Assembly: GCF_900112335.1 (NCBI RefSeq)
Contig: NZ_FOLG01000012.1
Location: 62,001-126,000 of the forward strand
DNA length: 64,000 nt
Direction: 5' to 3'
From: Tropicimonas isoalkanivorans
Lineage (GTDB): Bacteria; Pseudomonadota; Alphaproteobacteria; Rhodobacterales; Rhodobacteraceae
Part shown: piece by piece, positions 40,402 through 49,513 of the stretch
How the letters are laid out: every line of letters starts with the position of its first letter
How positions within the stretch are numbered: the first letter of the stretch is position 1
Made by a program: the position numbers and the translations under genes
Notes under the pieces: generated by a model
Database searches by the model: none
What the model was told of the DNA's origin: nothing
Seen by the model: only the letters and a program-made list of their open reading frames with translations

Positions 40402-41463
40402 ATGCGCCTGAACCGCCAAATTGCCGCGTGGTCCCGCCTGAGGCGTAGTAGGCGGCACAGACAGTCGCGCCCCGCCAGCCGCAAACGCGGCGTTGCCACC
40501 CACGTCATCGTGCTCGACGGAACCATGTCCACGCTCAAGGCGGGTCAGGAGACCAATGCCGGGCTGACCTACAAGCTCCTCGCGGACGAGGGGCCTCGCG
40601 CGGGTTTGTCCCTGCTCTATGATGCGGGGGTTCAGTGGCCGGACTGGTTCAGCACCCACCACGTCATTTCCGGCCGCGGCATGAACCGCAGCATCCGCAT
40701 GGCCTATGGGTTCCTGGCCTCGCGCTATCGGCCCGGCGACCGGATTTTCCTGTTCGGCTATTCCCGTGGCGCCTTTGCCGTGCGCTCCCTCGGGGGCGTG
40801 ATCGACAGGCTGGGTCTGCTCCAGGCGCAGCATGCGACGGTGCGGAACGTGCGCCAGATCTGGCGCCACTACGAGTGGGCGCCGGAGAGCGACGCGGCCG
40901 ATGCATTCTCGCGCGCCTACTGCCATCGGGAGGTGCCCATCGAAATGATTGGCGTCTGGGACACTGTGAAGGCGCTCGGCTTGCGTTTGCCTTTGCTGTG
41001 GCGGCTGACGGAGCCGTCCCACGCCTTTCACAGCCACGCGCTCGGGCGCCACGTGCGCCGGGGATGCCATGCGCTTGCGCACGACGAAACGCGTTTGGCC
41101 TTTTCGCCGGAGCTATGGGAAACGCAGGGCAACCGCGCCGGGGTAGTGGTGGAGCAGCGCTGGTTCCCGGGATGTCATGGCGACGTCGGAGGTCAACTCG
41201 GCGGCTTCGACGACGCGCGGCCGAGGTCGAACGTTCCGCTGGTGTGGATGCTGGAACATGCCGAGGCCGCTGGCCTGCTGTTGCCCAGCGGTTGGCGAAC
41301 ACGCTTCCCGCAGGACATCACCGCTCCCTCCATCGGCACATGGCGCGGATGGGGAAAGTTGTTTCTTTTGCGGGAGCGCCGGCGGATCGGCTTCGACCCA
41401 TCGGAGACCTTTCACCCTGCCATAGACAGAGCGATGGACCTGGCGGCGATTGCAGCAAGCTGA
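40402..41463 (+). CDS. DUF2235 alpha/beta-hydrolase-like protein
   Basis: A 353-residue protein of the DUF2235 (Tle1-like phospholipase/hydrolase) family: VIVLDGTMSTL near the N-terminus, the nucleophile elbow FGYSRGAFAVRSL (GxSxG with Ser), IGVWDTVKALG, and a late catalytic-type His in WFPGCHGDVGGQ. The nucleophile, an Asp and His are thus present and it is probably active. Type VI effectors share this domain, but no VgrG, PAAR or immunity gene is nearby, and the N-terminus is basic without a signal peptide. Start is uncertain: ATG 40402 is chosen; the frame opens at 40276. Confidence 0.8.
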   Translation: MRLNRQIAAWSRLRRSRRHRQSRPASRKRGVATHVIVLDGTMSTLKAGQETNAGLTYKLLADEGPRAGLSLLYDAGVQWPDWFSTHHVISGRGMNRSIRMAYGFLASRYRPGDRIFLFGYSRGAFAVRSLGGVIDRLGLLQAQHATVRNVRQIWRHYEWAPESDAADAFSRAYCHREVPIEMIGVWDTVKALGLRLPLLWRLTEPSHAFHSHALGRHVRRGCHALAHDETRLAFSPELWETQGNRAGVVVEQRWFPGCHGDVGGQLGGFDDARPRSNVPLVWMLEHAEAAGLLLPSGWRTRFPQDITAPSIGTWRGWGKLFLLRERRRIGFDPSETFHPAIDRAMDLAAIAAS

Positions 41464-41473
41464 CCTTCGGGAT

Positions 41474-41779
41474 TTAGCCCCGAAGCCGCCGTGCGTTCGT
41501 GTCTGCCTTGATGTGGAGAGGGGCGATGGCGGCGCTCGCGATCGTCCCGAAATCTCCACCGTGGGTGGCGGCTTCCCCGGCATTCTGCGCGGCAAGCGCG
41601 AAGGCGGCCGGTTTTTCGAGTACCATGAGAACCGCCTCTGACGGTGGGAGCGTTCCGGTGACCATTGCCAGGGAGCGGCGCCAGATGACCTCGTTTGCAG
41701 CCATCATTGCTTCACCATACTCGGTGAGAGCGTTCTCCCAGTTCCGAACCGATTGCGCGAGCATCTGTAAACCGAACAT
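41474..41779 (-). CDS. Small phasin-like protein
   Basis: A 101-residue, mainly helical protein (NWENALTEYGEAMMAANEVI; LMVLEKPAAFALAAQNAG) that resembles short phasin-like proteins of Rhodobacteraceae. RBS GGAGAG precedes ATG 41779, which supports it over a start 17 codons upstream. No PHA synthase or depolymerase is adjacent, so the granule-binding role is only a suggestion. It converges with the DUF2235 gene, 10 bp between stops. Confidence 0.5.
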   Translation of the reverse strand: MFGLQMLAQSVRNWENALTEYGEAMMAANEVIWRRSLAMVTGTLPPSEAVLMVLEKPAAFALAAQNAGEAATHGGDFGTIASAAIAPLHIKADTNARRLRG

Positions 41780-41937
41780 TTCACTCTCCAGACAAGTGGT
41801 TCCCGACGCTACCATGCGCACCGGTAACATTCACCAATTTCTTGTTGACGAATTATGACGGAAATTACCGTCCGGTTATCTAACGTCAGGCGCGGACATT
41901 TGTTCCGCAAAAATCCTTCACTGCGACGCGGGCCGGA

Positions 41938-42804
41938 TCACGCAACGTCTTCCAAATGCACTTCGGGCGTCACGCCGATTGCGCGGCAGATATCCTGGGT
42001 CAGATGCGGCTTGTTGAGCGTGTAAAAGTGCAGGTGATCCACTCCGCCCTCCACAAGCTGCGTGCAAAGTTCGGATGCCACGGCAATTGACAACAGGTCT
42101 TCGCGTCCGTCCCGCTGCGCCTTTTCGAAAGCTTCGTCCAGCCAGGCGGGCACCTTAGCCCCGCACCGCAAGGCGAACCGCCGCGCGTTCTTCCAGTTCT
42201 CGATGGGCAGGATGCCAGGCAGGATCGGGGCGTCGATCCCCGCCTTCGCGCACGCGTCGCGGAAGCGGAAGAATGTGTCCGCCTCGAAGAAGAACTGCGT
42301 GATGGCGGCGTCGGCTCCGGCGTCGATCTTCCGCTTCAGCCATTCGACGTCTGCAGTATCGCTCGCAGCCTCCGGGTGACGGTCCGGGTAGGCGCCGACG
42401 CGAATGGTGAAGTCCCCGGTGTCACGCAGGGCCGAGATCAACTCGCAGGTGTCCCGAAAACCGTCGGGATGGGGCTCGAACCGGTCAGACCCCTTGGGCG
42501 GGTCGCCGCGCAGGGCCACGATGTCCCGCACGCCTGCATCGGCATACTGGCGAACGATTTCCAACGTCTCTTCGCAGGTCGCGTCGACGCACGTCAAGTG
42601 GGCCGCGACGCGCAGGTTGGTCGTATGATGGATGGCCGACACGGCCTCATGGGTCAGCCGCCGCGTGGTGCCGCCAGCGCCATAGGTCACGGAGACGAAT
42701 TCGGGGCGGAACGGGGCAAGAGCCTGTACGGTCTCGTGCAGGCGGAAGGACGCTTCCACCGAACGCGGCGGGAAGAATTCGAAAGAGACGTGCGGGGCGG
42801 TCAT
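41938..42804 (-). CDS. metF: Methylenetetrahydrofolate reductase
   Basis: A 288-residue flavoenzyme that reduces 5,10-methylene-THF to 5-methyl-THF for methionine synthesis. Signatures: FEFFPPRS at the N-terminus, VTYGAGGTTR, VALRGDPPKGS, IRVGAYPDRHPEA and AITQFFFEAD. Start ATG 42804. It is transcribed divergently from the MetR-type regulator over a 93-bp intergenic region that holds an exact MetR motif. The frame runs on upstream but only as shadow of the regulator gene. Confidence 0.97.
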   Translation of the reverse strand: MTAPHVSFEFFPPRSVEASFRLHETVQALAPFRPEFVSVTYGAGGTTRRLTHEAVSAIHHTTNLRVAAHLTCVDATCEETLEIVRQYADAGVRDIVALRGDPPKGSDRFEPHPDGFRDTCELISALRDTGDFTIRVGAYPDRHPEAASDTADVEWLKRKIDAGADAAITQFFFEADTFFRFRDACAKAGIDAPILPGILPIENWKNARRFALRCGAKVPAWLDEAFEKAQRDGREDLLSIAVASELCTQLVEGGVDHLHFYTLNKPHLTQDICRAIGVTPEVHLEDVA

Positions 42805-42856
42805 GGCGGGTTCGGGTCCTCTTGTGTCGCTATTGGGGATTGCACATCCTCGCCAA

Positions 42857-42869
42857 TGAAGCAATTTCA
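42857..42869. promoter_or_regulatory. MetR-type operator
   Basis: TGAA-GCAAT-TTCA, an exact match to the MetR consensus TGAA-N5-TTCA, located 53 bp upstream of metF and 28 bp upstream of the regulator ATG. The position between divergent target and regulator genes is typical of LysR-family control. Confidence 0.75.
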
Positions 42870-42897
42870 TAATTCTCACGAACGTTATGAGTCGCGC

Positions 42898-43806
42898 ATG
42901 CATATCGATCTCCGCCACCTGCGATCCATCAAGGCCATTCACGACGCTGGCGGGTTGGCGCGTGCAGCCGAACTCCTGAATATCACGCAGTCGGCCCTGA
43001 GCCACCAGGTGAAGGGGCTGGAAGAGCAGGCGGGGATGGAGCTTTTCGTCCGCCGGTCGAAGCCGCTGAAGCTTTCGGCAGCGGGCCTCCGTATGCTCCG
43101 GGCCGCCGAACGAATTCTGCCCGAAGTGGCTGCCTTGGAAGAAGAATTTCGTTCGGTCAGGGCGGGCAAGTCTGGCCGCCTGCACATCGCCATCGAGTGC
43201 CACGCCTGTTTCGAATGGCTGTTTCCGGTGCTGGAGGAATTCCGCAAGGCCTGGCCCGACGTGGACGTGGACATTCGCCCCGGCCTGGCCTTCGATGCGC
43301 TGCCAGCTCTGTGGAAGGAGGAGGTCGATGTGGTCGTCTCCTCCGATCCGGAGGAGATCGAGGGCGTCGCCTTCAACGCGTTGTTCGATTATTCGCCTGT
43401 CTTCGTCGCATCCGCCCGCAACCCGCTGGCGGAGAAGCCGTTCATCGAGCCGGAGGACTTCCGCGAACAGATGCTCATCACATATCCGGTGGAGCGCACC
43501 AAACTCGATGTCTTCAGCCAGCTTCTGATGCCCGCCCGGGTGGAGCCGCGCGCGGTGCGCCAAGTCGAGTTGACCGCCGTGATTCTTCTGCTTGTTGCCT
43601 CCAATCGCGGGGTTGCAGTCTTGCCAGACTGGGTCGTGAGGGAGGTGCGTTACAACTCGGACTACGTCACCCGCCCCCTGACGGAACATGGGCTGACCCG
43701 CAGGCTCTATGCCGCCACGCGCAGGGATGACATCGAGAAACCGTTCATGGCGCATTTCCTTCGCCTCGCGCGGACCATCCCGGTCAAGTTGCAGCGGGAG
43801 GGCTGA
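42898..43806 (+). CDS. metR: MetR-type LysR transcriptional regulator
   Basis: A 302-residue LysR-type regulator. Residues 1-60 form the winged helix-turn-helix (LRHLRSIKAIHDAGGLARAA; LNITQSALSHQVKGLEEQ), followed by the co-inducer-binding domain, with IAIECHACFEWLFPVLEEF typical of MetR. Divergence from metF and the exact TGAA-N5-TTCA motif support activation of metF in response to homocysteine. ATG 42898; the longer frame upstream is shadow of metF. Confidence 0.92.
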   Translation: MHIDLRHLRSIKAIHDAGGLARAAELLNITQSALSHQVKGLEEQAGMELFVRRSKPLKLSAAGLRMLRAAERILPEVAALEEEFRSVRAGKSGRLHIAIECHACFEWLFPVLEEFRKAWPDVDVDIRPGLAFDALPALWKEEVDVVVSSDPEEIEGVAFNALFDYSPVFVASARNPLAEKPFIEPEDFREQMLITYPVERTKLDVFSQLLMPARVEPRAVRQVELTAVILLLVASNRGVAVLPDWVVREVRYNSDYVTRPLTEHGLTRRLYAATRRDDIEKPFMAHFLRLARTIPVKLQREG

Positions 43807-43905
43807 GGGGCACAGGAGACGCCGGCGGGGCCGCAAGCCGAATGCCCTTGGATTCCGCACGGGCGCGTCGTATAGCGCCGCCCTGTTGCAAAGGAGCCGG
43901 GGTCG

Positions 43906-44694
43906 ATGCAAGGCAGCGCCAATCTCAACGTCATGGTCAAGGCCGCGCGCAAGGCGGGGCGGTCGCTGGTCAAGGACTTCCGGGAGGTGGAGAACCTTCA
44001 GGTCGGCTCCAAGGGGCCCGGGGAATTCGTGTCAAAGGCGGACATGGCGGCGGAACAACTCATCCGCGAGGAGCTGTCCACGGCGCGCCCGCAATACGGC
44101 TGGCTGGGCGAGGAGACAGGCGAGGAGGAGGGGAAGGACCCCACCCGCCGGTGGATCGTGGACCCGCTGGACGGCACGACGAACTTTCTCCACGGCCTGC
44201 CTCACTGGGCGGTCTCCATCGCGCTGGAGCACAAGGGCGAGATCGTGGCGGGCGTGGTGTTCGACGCGGCCAAAGACGAGCTGTTCGTCGCTGAAAAGGG
44301 CGCAGGCGCCTGGATGAACGACACGCGTATCCGGGTGTCGGGCCGCCGCCAGATGAGCGAGGCGCTGTTCGCTACCGGTATTCCGTTCTCCGGCAAGCGC
44401 ACGCTTCCGGCCATGATGCAGGACCTCGCTGTGCTCATGCCGCAATGCGCCGGCGTGCGGCGGTGGGGTGCGGCATCTCTGGATCTGGCGTATCTCGCGG
44501 CGGGCCGGTACGACGGCTACTGGGAGCGGGAATTCCACCCCTGGGACGTGGCTGCCGGCATCCTTCTGGTCCGTGAGGCGGGCGGCTTCGTCGAGCCCTT
44601 GCGGGACGGCGGCGACATGTTCGCGGATCGGTCGCTGGTCGCCGGAAACGGCGAGATCTTCGTCAAATTTGCAGAGACACTTCGCCGCCGCTAA
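43906..44694 (+). CDS. suhB: Inositol-1-monophosphatase family protein
   Basis: A 262-residue phosphatase of the IMPase/SuhB family. Metal and substrate motifs are intact: GWLGEETGE (Glu), WIVDPLDGTTNFLHGLPHW (the WIxDPLDGTxNF signature), and WEREFHPWDVAAGILLVREAGG. It dephosphorylates inositol phosphates or related sugars; in many bacteria SuhB also acts with rRNA antitermination complexes. RBS AAGGAG precedes ATG 43906. It follows metR by about 100 bp in the same orientation. Confidence 0.93.
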   Translation: MQGSANLNVMVKAARKAGRSLVKDFREVENLQVGSKGPGEFVSKADMAAEQLIREELSTARPQYGWLGEETGEEEGKDPTRRWIVDPLDGTTNFLHGLPHWAVSIALEHKGEIVAGVVFDAAKDELFVAEKGAGAWMNDTRIRVSGRRQMSEALFATGIPFSGKRTLPAMMQDLAVLMPQCAGVRRWGAASLDLAYLAAGRYDGYWEREFHPWDVAAGILLVREAGGFVEPLRDGGDMFADRSLVAGNGEIFVKFAETLRRR

Positions 44695-44736
44695 GGCGTC
44701 TGAATCGGGCCATAATCACCAACTAGCCTCGGTCAC

Positions 44737-44931
44737 ATGATAGACCGTGCCCAGATATTTCATGCCCTCTCCCGGTTCGGCCGGGACGAAGACGGCGCAG
44801 TGACAACGGACTGGGTGTTGTTGACGGCTCTATTGATCGGATTGGTGCTCGCGACCTTCAACACGATTGGTGGTACCGTTGTGGATACTGCCATCGAGAT
44901 GACCGACCACGATATTAAGACCACCTTCTGA
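44737..44931 (+). CDS. Flp-pilin-like small protein
   Basis: A 64-residue protein with one hydrophobic helix preceded by DEDGAVTTDWVLLTALLIG, the pattern of Flp/class III prepilin-like proteins of Rhodobacteraceae (Gly before the helix, acidic residue five places into it). No tad/cpa secretion gene is in the window, so it may be an orphan pilin or a minor membrane protein. RBS is poor. It begins 43 bp after the IMPase gene. Confidence 0.6.
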   Translation: MIDRAQIFHALSRFGRDEDGAVTTDWVLLTALLIGLVLATFNTIGGTVVDTAIEMTDHDIKTTF

Positions 44932-44967
44932 TCGGTCGTCCACAGTTACACACCCTTGAGCGGCACC

Positions 44968-45699
44968 TTACCGGCGCTTCCTCCGCACCGCGGGAATTTC
45001 GGTGCGTCCATAGGTGATCGGCGGATGCGGCGGCACTCCGTGCGTATTGGCCCAGAAGGCCGTGCCACCGCGGCGCATCCATGGCAGCAGCGTCAGGATG
45101 ACCCCGGCAACAAAGCCGCCCGCATGCGCGCCATACGCAACCCCGCCGAGGTCGGGGTCGGCGGCTGCCGCCCCGACGATCTGAATTCCGAACCACAGAA
45201 ACAGCATCAACCACGCCGGGACGGTGATGATGCGGAAGATGATGATAATGATCACAAGGATGTCGATTCGCGCCCTTGGGAACATCAGAAGATAGCCGCC
45301 CATAACGCCCGCAATGGCGCCCGACGCGCCGACTGTGGGTACCATGGAGCCGGGCGAGAGGGCCACTTGTGCAATCCCCGCCACCACGCCGCTTCCAAGG
45401 TAGAACAACAGGAACCCGACGTGGCCGAACTCGTCCTCCAGATTGTCGCCGAAGATCCAGAGAAACAGCATGTTTCCGAGCAGGTGGAGGATACTTCCGT
45501 GCAGGAACATGGAGGTGATGAAGGCGTGCGGGCTGGGGTATGCCGGTATCAGCGCATAATGGGCGTAGAACTGCATAAGGGCGCGATCGTCCAGCATCAG
45601 GTTCCAATTGGCAAAAAATATCCCCACGTTCACCACGATGAGCGCGTAGGTGACGTAGGGCGTTCGGCCTGACGGGTTGTGATCGCGGATCGGAAACAT
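44968..45699 (-). CDS. Rhomboid family intramembrane serine protease
   Basis: A 243-residue membrane protein with six predicted helices. Rhomboid signatures: HLLGNMLFLWIFGDNLE (His/Asn helix), the nucleophile GASGAIAGVMGGY (Ser) and the catalytic His in AYGAHAGGFVAG. It cleaves helices of membrane proteins within the bilayer; targets unknown. A basic tail (PAVRRKRR) faces the cytosol. ATG 45699. It converges with the pilin-like gene. Confidence 0.94.
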   Translation of the reverse strand: MFPIRDHNPSGRTPYVTYALIVVNVGIFFANWNLMLDDRALMQFYAHYALIPAYPSPHAFITSMFLHGSILHLLGNMLFLWIFGDNLEDEFGHVGFLLFYLGSGVVAGIAQVALSPGSMVPTVGASGAIAGVMGGYLLMFPRARIDILVIIIIIFRIITVPAWLMLFLWFGIQIVGAAAADPDLGGVAYGAHAGGFVAGVILTLLPWMRRGGTAFWANTHGVPPHPPITYGRTEIPAVRRKRR

Positions 45700-45819
45700 G
45701 GTCGGAGGCTAGTGTCCACGGCGAGACAATCAAGCCTGCTTCCGCTCGACGCTGAGAGCGAACGTAGGCCGTCAAGCCGCTTGATGCCCGCGGACTTACG
45801 GCCTAGGACGAAGCTCCCT

Positions 45820-45905
45820 GCGGGCGTGGCGGAATGGTAGACGCATGGGACTTAAACTCCCTGGGGCAGTAGCCCGTACCGGTTCAAGTCCGGTCGCCCG
45901 CACCA
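45820..45905 (+). tRNA. tRNA-Leu (anticodon TAA)
   Basis: Class II tRNA: acceptor GCGGGCG with CGCCCGC, D arm after TGGC, anticodon loop CTTAAAC (anticodon TAA, reading UUA) on a GGGA/TCCC stem, a long variable arm (GGGGCAGTAGCCC), T arm ACCGG-TTCAAGT-CCGGT, discriminator A and encoded CCA (45903-45905). Confidence 0.95.
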
Positions 45906-46036
45906 CCGTTCAAATGAAACGCGGGCTTGCCTGAGCGGCCTCTGCGGATTGCCAGCGGCCCGCGTCTGCTTCATCCTTCCATCCCACGGGACGAGGCCCT
46001 TTACCTGCAGCGCGGAGGTGGGGCCGGACGGTGCGC

Positions 46037-47821
46037 ATGCGGCTCGGGGTGGTCGAAGTGTCCGAAATGATCGTCGAAAAGGACCGGCTCGGGCCCCAGG
46101 TGCGATCCCTGTGGCAGGCTCTTCGAGCAGGTCAACATACGCGGCGCATCCTGTGGATGGTCGCGGCTATGCTGATGGCGATCGTCGCGAACGCGGTCGG
46201 GCAGGTTCGGCTGAATACCTGGCAGGGCGACTTCTACAACACGCTCGAGGGGCGACAGGTGGATGCGTTCTGGCATCAGGCAGTCGTCTTTCTCGTCATC
46301 GTGGCGGCCTTGCTGACGCTCGTTGTGATCCAGACGTGGCTGACCGAAATGCTCAAGCTGCGGCTTCGGGAGGCCCTCACGACCGATCTTCTGAACACGT
46401 GGCTGGTGCCTGCGCGCGCCTACCTGCTCCGGTTCGCGGGCCAGATTGGTATGAACCCGGACCAACGGCTGCACGAGGACGCCCGAAAGCTGACCGAACT
46501 CACGGCCGGCCTGGGTATCGGCCTCGCGCAGTCGAGCCTCCTTCTTGTCAGTTTCATCGGCGTTTTGTGGGGCCTGTCCGCCAACGTGACGTTCCGTTAT
46601 GGGGGCGCGCAGTTCGGAATCCCGGGCTATATGGTCTGGTGTGCCCTTGCGTATTCGCTTGGCGGCTCGCTGCTGGCCTGGCGGGTCGGACGGCCTCTCG
46701 TCGGGATTAACGCGGGGCTTTATGCGGCCGAGGCGGAGTTGCGGTTCTCGATGGTGCGGCTGTCGGAATCCGCAGAAGGGGTCGCGCTCTACCGGGGGGA
46801 GGCTGACGAGCGCGCCCACCTCGGGCGGCGGCTGACCGAGGTCATCGACATCATGGTCAACCGTGCCTGGGGTCTGGCGCAACTGACCTGGGTCACCTCC
46901 GGCTACGGCTGGCTGGCGCTCATCTTTCCGATCCTCGTGGCTGCCCCCGGCTACTTCTCGAACGACCTGACCTTCGGGGCGCTGATGATGGTGGTTGGGG
47001 CGTTCTTTCAGGTCAACCAGTCGTTGCGGTGGTTCGTGGACAACGTTCCCACGATCGCCGATTGGCGGGCGACCCTTCGCCGGGTCACCGCTCTGCGGCA
47101 CGCGCTCCAGAACATTGACGGGCTGACGCCGGACCGGGGAGCGGGTTCGCGGATTCGCCTCACGCGGAATGCGGAGCCCCGGCTGGAGTTGCTTGGGGTC
47201 TCTGTATCGCTGCGGGACGGGGTCACGCGGATCGAAGGGGGCGATTTGGCGGTAAACCGGGGTGACCGGCTGCTGATTACAGGGGATCCCGAATCGGGCA
47301 AAAGCACAGTCTTCCGTTCTATCGCCGGCCTGTGGCCATGGGGCGAGGGGGAGATCCGGTTGCCGGAGCCTGACAAGATGCTCTTCCTTCCGAACAGACC
47401 GTACCTGCCGTCCGGCACGCTGGAGGAAACGATTGCCTATCCCGATGCGCCTCCGCTGAACGGTGGAGCGGCCGCAGCACAGGCGCTCACCTCCGTAGGG
47501 CTGGGTCATCTGGTCGGCCGACTGTCCGAGGAGGCGCGGTGGGACCGGGAATTGAGCCTAGAAGAACAGCAGCGCCTCGGCTTCGCGCGTGCCCTTGTGC
47601 AAAGGCCGGGTTGGCTGCTGATCGACGATGCCGCGTCGGCTGTGGGCCACCGTGCGCGACGCGATCTGATGCTTGCGTTGACGAAATCCCAACCGGATCT
47701 CACCATCGTCGTGTTCGGCCGGGACGATGACGCCAGCGACGGCGAACTGTTCACGCGGTGCACTCGCGTGGTCCGCGATCCAGCGCCGGGGAACGACGAA
47801 ACACCGGCAGCGCCGGAGTGA
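46037..47821 (+). CDS. SbmA/YddA-like ABC transporter, fused permease-ATPase with degraded ATPase motifs
   Basis: A 594-residue half-transporter. Residues about 1-350 carry a SbmA_BacA-like membrane domain (QVRLNTWQGDFYNTLEGRQ; NPDQRLHEDARKLTEL; the SLRWFVDNVPTIADWRA end). The C-terminal nucleotide domain has Walker A GDPESGKST and signature LSLEEQQRLGFARAL, but Walker B ends LLIDDAASAVG (Asp for the catalytic Glu, D-loop altered) and the switch His position reads VVFGRDDD (Arg). ATP hydrolysis is therefore probably slow or lost. Homologues move peptides or vitamin-like compounds. Start uncertain (GTG 46031, ATG 46037 or ATG 46067). Confidence 0.85.
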   Translation: MRLGVVEVSEMIVEKDRLGPQVRSLWQALRAGQHTRRILWMVAAMLMAIVANAVGQVRLNTWQGDFYNTLEGRQVDAFWHQAVVFLVIVAALLTLVVIQTWLTEMLKLRLREALTTDLLNTWLVPARAYLLRFAGQIGMNPDQRLHEDARKLTELTAGLGIGLAQSSLLLVSFIGVLWGLSANVTFRYGGAQFGIPGYMVWCALAYSLGGSLLAWRVGRPLVGINAGLYAAEAELRFSMVRLSESAEGVALYRGEADERAHLGRRLTEVIDIMVNRAWGLAQLTWVTSGYGWLALIFPILVAAPGYFSNDLTFGALMMVVGAFFQVNQSLRWFVDNVPTIADWRATLRRVTALRHALQNIDGLTPDRGAGSRIRLTRNAEPRLELLGVSVSLRDGVTRIEGGDLAVNRGDRLLITGDPESGKSTVFRSIAGLWPWGEGEIRLPEPDKMLFLPNRPYLPSGTLEETIAYPDAPPLNGGAAAAQALTSVGLGHLVGRLSEEARWDRELSLEEQQRLGFARALVQRPGWLLIDDAASAVGHRARRDLMLALTKSQPDLTIVVFGRDDDASDGELFTRCTRVVRDPAPGNDETPAAPE

Positions 47822-47827
47822 CCGGGG

Positions 47828-48925
47828 CTAGGCGTTGAAGAGGAAGTGCAGGACGTCGCCGTCCTTCACTTCGTATGTCTTGCCTTCCACACGCATTTTG
47901 CCGGCTTCTTTCGCGCCCTGCTCGCCGCCGAGCGCGACGAAATCGTCGTAAGCGATGGTCTCCGCCCGGATGAAACCGCGTTCGAAGTCCCCGTGGATGA
48001 CGCCGGCGGCTTTCGGTGCGCGGTCGCCCTTGTGGATCGTCCAGGCGCGGGCCTCCTTCGGGCCGACGGTGAAGTAGGTCTGCAATCCGAGCAGATCGTG
48101 ACCCACGCGGATGAGCCGATCCAGTCCGGCCTCTTCCAGCCCGAGCTCTGCCAGGAACATCTCAGACTCCTCCGGGTCGAGCTGGCTGATCTCTTCCTCG
48201 ATCTTGGCGGAAATCACAACGCTCGCCGCGCCCTCTTCCGTCGCCATCTTTTCCACCGCCTCGGTATGGGCATTGCCGGTGGCCGCGTCCTCCTCCGCGA
48301 CGTTGCAGACGTAGAGGATCGGCTTGGTGGTCAGCAACTGCAGCATCGCCCAGGCCTTCTCGTCCTCGGCGTCCACATCGACCGTGCGGGCGGGCTTGCC
48401 GTCCTCCAGCGCCGCGAGCGCCGCCTTGAGCAGGCGCTCCTGCTGAACCGCGTCCTTGTCGCCGCCCTTCACCTTGCGCACAAGGCCGTGAAGGCGCTTC
48501 TCGATGCTCTCCATGTCCGCCAGCATCAGTTCTGTCTCGATCGTCTGAGCGTCCGCCACCGGGTCCACCCGGCCGTCGACGTGGGTCACATCACCGTCTT
48601 CGAAGCAGCGCAACACGTGCGCGATGGCGTCGCATTCACGGATGTTGGCCAGGAACTGGTTGCCCAGCCCTTCGCCGTTGGACGCGCCTTTCACCAGCCC
48701 CGCGATGTCGACGAAGGTCATCCGGGTGGGAATGATCTGCTTGGACTTAGCAATGGCGGCGAGCTTTTCCAGCCGCGGGTCGGGCACGGCCACTTCGCCG
48801 ACGTTCGGCTCGATGGTGCAGAAGGGGAAGTTGGCAGCTTGCGCGGCCGCGGTGCGGGTCAGCGCGTTGAACAGGGTGGACTTGCCCACGTTCGGCAGGC
48901 CAACGATGCCGGTCTTGAAGCCCAT
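47828..48925 (-). CDS. ychF: YchF, ribosome-associated P-loop ATPase (OBG family)
   Basis: A 365-residue Obg-like ATPase. Nucleotide motifs: G1 [10 protein letters not shown]3 [10 protein letters not shown], and NVAEED in place of the NKxD guanine motif, the mark of ATP preference. The TGS domain at the C-terminus ([12 protein letters not shown] ... [10 protein letters not shown]) completes the family architecture. It binds ribosomes and modulates stress or translation. ATG 48925 with AGAGGGA upstream. Only 6 bp separates it from the stop of the ABC transporter gene. Confidence 0.97.
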   Translation of the reverse strand: MGFKTGIVGLPNVGKSTLFNALTRTAAAQAANFPFCTIEPNVGEVAVPDPRLEKLAAIAKSKQIIPTRMTFVDIAGLVKGASNGEGLGNQFLANIRECDAIAHVLRCFEDGDVTHVDGRVDPVADAQTIETELMLADMESIEKRLHGLVRKVKGGDKDAVQQERLLKAALAALEDGKPARTVDVDAEDEKAWAMLQLLTTKPILYVCNVAEEDAATGNAHTEAVEKMATEEGAASVVISAKIEEEISQLDPEESEMFLAELGLEEAGLDRLIRVGHDLLGLQTYFTVGPKEARAWTIHKGDRAPKAAGVIHGDFERGFIRAETIAYDDFVALGGEQGAKEAGKMRVEGKTYEVKDGDVLHFLFNA

Positions 48926-49047
48926 GACGGTCCCTCTGCGGAAAAAAACTCGCCGCCTTCTAGTGTCCCGCGCTCCGGCCCGCAAGCAACCTCGAAGTAT
49001 TCGCGGTTCTCCCGTAGTCTGGCCAGGCGAACAGGAGGAGACGCACC

Positions 49048-49464
49048 ATGCCTTCCATCAGCCCGTACATTTTCTTCGATGGCACGTGCCGCGAGGCGAT
49101 GACCGCCTACGCCGACATTCTCGGGGCGGAGATCCTTGCCATGATCCCCTACTCAGAGGCGCCGTCGACGGAAGGGATGCCGGATGTACCGCCCGAACAC
49201 ATCATGCACGCCGGAATTCGGTTTCACGACCAGCTGTTGATGGCGTCGGACGATATGCCGGGGCGCAACAAGGTGCCGGCCTCGACCTACATCATGGTCT
49301 CTCTGCCGGAAACAGAGGCGGCGCGGACGGCCTTTGACCGGCTGGCGGAGGGGGGCGAGGTTCTGGTTGCCTTCGGTCCGACGTTCTGGACGGAGGGCTT
49401 CGGCAGCCTGAGGGACCGCTGGGGCCAGCTCTGGATGGTTGGATCGGATACGACGGGCGTTTAA
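49048..49464 (+). CDS. VOC family protein (PhnB-like)
   Basis: A 138-residue vicinal-oxygen-chelate fold protein of the PhnB/3-demethylubiquinone-like subgroup: [14 protein letters not shown] with the Cys/Phe start, [18 protein letters not shown], and [18 protein letters not shown] at the end. This group includes unassigned glyoxalase-like proteins; metal-binding residues are not clear. RBS AGGAGGAG at ATG 49048. Confidence 0.87.
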   Translation: MPSISPYIFFDGTCREAMTAYADILGAEILAMIPYSEAPSTEGMPDVPPEHIMHAGIRFHDQLLMASDDMPGRNKVPASTYIMVSLPETEAARTAFDRLAEGGEVLVAFGPTFWTEGFGSLRDRWGQLWMVGSDTTGV

Positions 49465-49481
49465 TGGGGAGAGCAACGGGA

Positions 49482-49501
49482 GCAGCCGGTCCCTCGGCTG
49501 C
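49482..49501. terminator. Hairpin between convergent genes, possible terminator
   Basis: Perfect 7-bp stem GCAGCCG / CGGCTGC around a 6-base loop, between the VOC gene stop (49464) and the stop of gene 49514. No T-tract follows on either strand, so rho-independent action is uncertain. Confidence 0.35.
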
Positions 49502-49513
49502 AGGCGGTTGCCG

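Noticed and set aside
40402-41463. DUF2235 protein as a type VI secretion effector
   Set aside because: No VgrG, Hcp, PAAR, adaptor or immunity-like gene is near; the adjacent genes are ordinary. Only the hydrolase family is supported.
44737-44931. A tad pilus locus suggested by the Flp-like peptide
   Set aside because: No prepilin peptidase, CpaB, RcpA or TadA gene is present in the window; only the single small gene is seen.
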